From contig NZ_FRAU01000002.1 of assembly GCF_900142415.1 (NCBI RefSeq), positions 62,001 through 126,000 on the forward strand: a stretch of DNA of 64,000 nt. The letters run 5' to 3'. A program made the translations under genes and the position numbers. Under the pieces are notes generated by a model. The model was not told the DNA's origin. It made no database searches and worked only from the letters and a program-made list of their open reading frames with translations. Below, piece by piece: positions 62,697 through 64,000 of this stretch. The DNA comes from Rhodothermus profundi (GTDB taxonomy: Bacteria; Bacteroidota; Rhodothermia; Rhodothermales; Rhodothermaceae). The first letter of the stretch is position 1. Each line of letters opens with the position of its first letter.

Positions 62697-63344
62697 TTAG
62701 AAAAGCCGTCGAAAAACGGCCCGAATGCGGCCGATGATGTAGCATCCTGGATCGTCAGGAGGAAAGACGGCTTCCAGGTATGTACGGTTGGCGGGTAGCA
62801 GGTGAATCCGGTTGTTGGCGAAGACGAAGCGACGCGCCAGCAGGAGTTCGCCCACGAGGCAGGCCACCAGCTCTCGATTGGACAGGGCGTCCCGGGGGAC
62901 TTCTTCGATCAGGAGCAGGTCGCCTTTGAAGATGCCGTCGCCGCTCATGCCATCATCACCTGCTCGGCCGATCAAGCAGGCGTCGGGATCAAGGCCGCGG
63001 GGGAGGAAAAAGGGATCGACAGAAAGAAAGCCGGCCGGTCGGGCTCGGAGTCGTTCCGGTTCATGGCTGGCGGTGCGACTGATAACCGGGAGGGTTGGGG
63101 CTTCGTCGGTGAGGGCAAAGGGATCTTCGGTATCGAGCAGGTGGAGGCCGCGGGCGGCGCCTGGGTCGCGGCGCAGGTAACCTTTCTTCTCCAGCGCCTG
63201 GAGTAGCTTGAAGACGCCGTTTGTAGAGCGGATGCCCAGAGCTTCGCCGATCTCCTGAAGCGTTGGGGGTTTATGATGGCGGCGCTGGTAGGCGCGGATA
63301 AATTCGTACGCTTCGTTTTGTCGAGCGGTCAGCCGTCCTTTCAT
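62697..63344 (-). CDS. LexA-like repressor with a catalytically dead protease domain
   Basis: 215 aa. The N-terminal LexA winged helix is intact (ARQNEAYEFIRAYQRRHHKP, LQEIGEALGIRSTNGVFKLL). The C-terminal LexA/S24 fold keeps its frame (FKGDLLLIEE, GCYIIGRIRAV), but all three self-cleavage features are gone when aligned to E. coli LexA: catalytic Ser is Gly132 (in DDGMSGDGI), catalytic Lys is Ala170 (in ELLLARRF), and the Ala-Gly cleavage site is Ser93-His94 (SRTASHEP). It should therefore not self-cleave as classical LexA does. Two palindromes lie in its promoter. It reads divergently from mraZ. Confidence 0.9.
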   Translation of the reverse strand: MKGRLTARQNEAYEFIRAYQRRHHKPPTLQEIGEALGIRSTNGVFKLLQALEKKGYLRRDPGAARGLHLLDTEDPFALTDEAPTLPVISRTASHEPERLRARPAGFLSVDPFFLPRGLDPDACLIGRAGDDGMSGDGIFKGDLLLIEEVPRDALSNRELVACLVGELLLARRFVFANNRIHLLPANRTYLEAVFPPDDPGCYIIGRIRAVFRRLF

Positions 63345-63371
63345 GGGAGCGTGCAGGGTAAACAGGCTCCT

Positions 63372-63379
63372 CTAAGATA
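63372..63379 (-). promoter_or_regulatory. Candidate promoter box of the LexA-like gene
   Basis: On the minus strand this reads TATCTTAG, matching the TAnnTTnG box of Bacteroidetes-type promoters, about 30 nt upstream of the ATG. Operator 1 begins four bases beyond it, so repressor binding would block polymerase. Confidence 0.4.
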
Positions 63380-63383
63380 ATAA

Positions 63384-63401
63384 GGTGAAAATATTTTTAC
63401 C
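63384..63401. promoter_or_regulatory. LexA-like operator 1
   Basis: GGTGAAAATATTTTTACC, one mismatch from a perfect palindrome. It lies 40-57 nt upstream of the LexA-like start. Its centre is 32 bp (about three helical turns) from operator 2. Confidence 0.7.
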
Positions 63402-63415
63402 ATATTGTTATCATG

Positions 63416-63433
63416 GGTGAAAATATTTTCACC
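63416..63433. promoter_or_regulatory. LexA-like operator 2 (perfect palindrome)
   Basis: GGTGAAAATATTTTCACC is an exact 18-bp inverted repeat. Binding of a dimeric winged-helix repressor here and at operator 1, on the same face of the DNA, would explain autoregulation. Confidence 0.75.
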
Positions 63434-63523
63434 TCCATGGCTAAAACCGGCTTTTTGGGCTCCTGGACAGAGGTAAACAGGCTATCTCGTCCAGAAAAAA
63501 TGCTTTTCTTTTGGCCGAATCTC

Positions 63524-63551
63524 TTGACTTTTTGAAAAAATACTGTACCTT
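63524..63551 (+). promoter_or_regulatory. Candidate mraZ promoter
   Basis: TTGACT at 63524-63529 and TACCTT at 63546-63551, with a 16-nt spacer. The second box continues as TACCTTGTG, close to the Bacteroidetes TAnnTTTG box. Confidence 0.55.
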
Positions 63552-63560
63552 GTGAAGGCG

Positions 63561-63576
63561 GTGGGGAAAAGTGGGG
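63561..63576 (+). promoter_or_regulatory. Probable MraZ operator
   Basis: Two direct GTGGGG repeats with a 10-bp period (63561-63566 and 63571-63576), as in the repeated TGGG boxes bound by MraZ upstream of its own gene. They lie just after the candidate promoter and about 50 nt before the mraZ ATG. Confidence 0.65.
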
Positions 63577-63625
63577 AATTTTCCCATGCCCCGTAGTAAT
63601 TTGGGGAGCGCTCCGCACGAACTAT

Positions 63626-64000
63626 ATGGCGAGCTTCAAGGGACAGGCCGCATACTCCGTAGACGAGAAGGGGCGGGTAGCCATCCCGGCCAAAATGCGG
63701 GCTGTCCTGAAGCCAGAGGCGAAGGGGACCTTCACGGCCACGCGCGGCTTCGAGCGTTGCATTTTTCTCTACCCGCTTGACCGCTGGGAGGAGATCGAAA
63801 TGCAGATGATGAAGCTCAATCTGTACCAGCGGGAAGCGCGCAACTTCGTGCGGCAGATTCTGCGCTGGGCCGAGGAGGTTACGTTAGACAAGCAAGGGCG
63901 TGTGGTGCTGCCCAAAGTTCTGATGGAGTTTGCAGGCATTACGGATCGGGCGCTCATCATCGGTGCGCTCGATCACATAGAGATCTGGAATCCGGCTACG
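63626..64000 (+). CDS. mraZ: Transcriptional regulator MraZ (3' end outside window)
   Basis: First gene of the dcw division and cell-wall cluster in many bacteria. 125 residues are visible from the ATG at 63626 (MASFKGQAAYSVDEKGRVAI). The first SpoVT/AbrB-like repeat has DEKGRVAIPAKMR, and the second begins TLDKQGRVVLPKVLMEF. The gene is open at the right edge. MraZ usually represses its own operon by binding the repeated TGGG boxes, which are present upstream. It is divergent from the LexA-like gene. Confidence 0.95.
   Translation, partial: MASFKGQAAYSVDEKGRVAIPAKMRAVLKPEAKGTFTATRGFERCIFLYPLDRWEEIEMQMMKLNLYQREARNFVRQILRWAEEVTLDKQGRVVLPKVLMEFAGITDRALIIGALDHIEIWNPAT

Overview
The window is GC-rich, gene-dense DNA of the kind found in Rhodothermus and its relatives (Rhodothermota, near Bacteroidetes). 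That assignment is an inference from content: Bacteroidetes-type envelope genes (BatA-like protein, Wzi-like barrel, HTTM proteins), few strong Shine-Dalgarno sites, promoters mixing sigma70-like and TTG/TAnnTTnG boxes, and an aerobic CO dehydrogenase cluster. There are no insertion sequences, CRISPR arrays, prophages or rRNA genes. Two tRNA genes are present.

Layout. 1-2.3 kb: coxM-coxS-coxL on the minus strand (CoxM frameshifted, CoxL cut by the window edge). 2.4-2.8 kb: tRNA-Val(UAC) and tRNA-Gly(CCC), with terminators and a good promoter. 2.9-6.8 kb: rpmH-rnpA-yidC-mnmE. 6.9-11.8 kb: two overlapping sensor kinase genes. 11.9-14.5 kb: mnmG-rsmG, carrying three parS sites. 14.6-20 kb: a WYL regulator, mfd, three more parS sites and murQ. 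20-22.7 kb: a secreted or anchored TPR-CHAT protease-like protein. 23-26.1 kb: recF, an M48 lipoprotein protease and a MaoC hydratase. 26-39 kb: an envelope and glycan region with four glycosyltransferases, a four-gene minus-strand operon containing two HTTM-type membrane proteins, a truncated Wzi-like gene, an MMPL transporter, and then msrA. 39-47 kb: a thioredoxin-like protein, an 11-residue-repeat coiled-coil protein, uvrA, DoxX, an EEP hydrolase, an HDOD protein and a PRMT-like methyltransferase. 47-54 kb: a BatA-like protein, hflX, a CBS protein and an amidohydrolase. 54-61 kb: gyrB, two glycosyltransferases, a methyltransferase and pyrG. 61-64 kb: an NCS2 purine permease, a LexA-like repressor, and divergent mraZ, the usual first gene of the dcw division cluster.

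How it fits together. rpmH, rnpA, yidC, mnmE, mnmG, rsmG, recF and gyrB are the classic neighbours of a bacterial replication origin. Six perfect GTTTCACGTGAAAC parS cores also place the window near the centromere/origin region, although dnaA, dnaN, parA and parB are not in view. MnmE and MnmG together modify the tRNA wobble uridine. Mfd, UvrA and RecF are repair proteins.

The strongest unusual signal is the LexA-like gene at 62697-63344. It has lost the catalytic Ser, the catalytic Lys and the Ala-Gly cleavage site together, yet it keeps two 18-bp palindromes in its promoter. Other points to check are the six parS sites without parAB, the bacterial PRMT homologue, the HTTM operon, the TPR-CHAT protein with its divergent small ORF, the coxM frameshift and the truncated Wzi-like gene.
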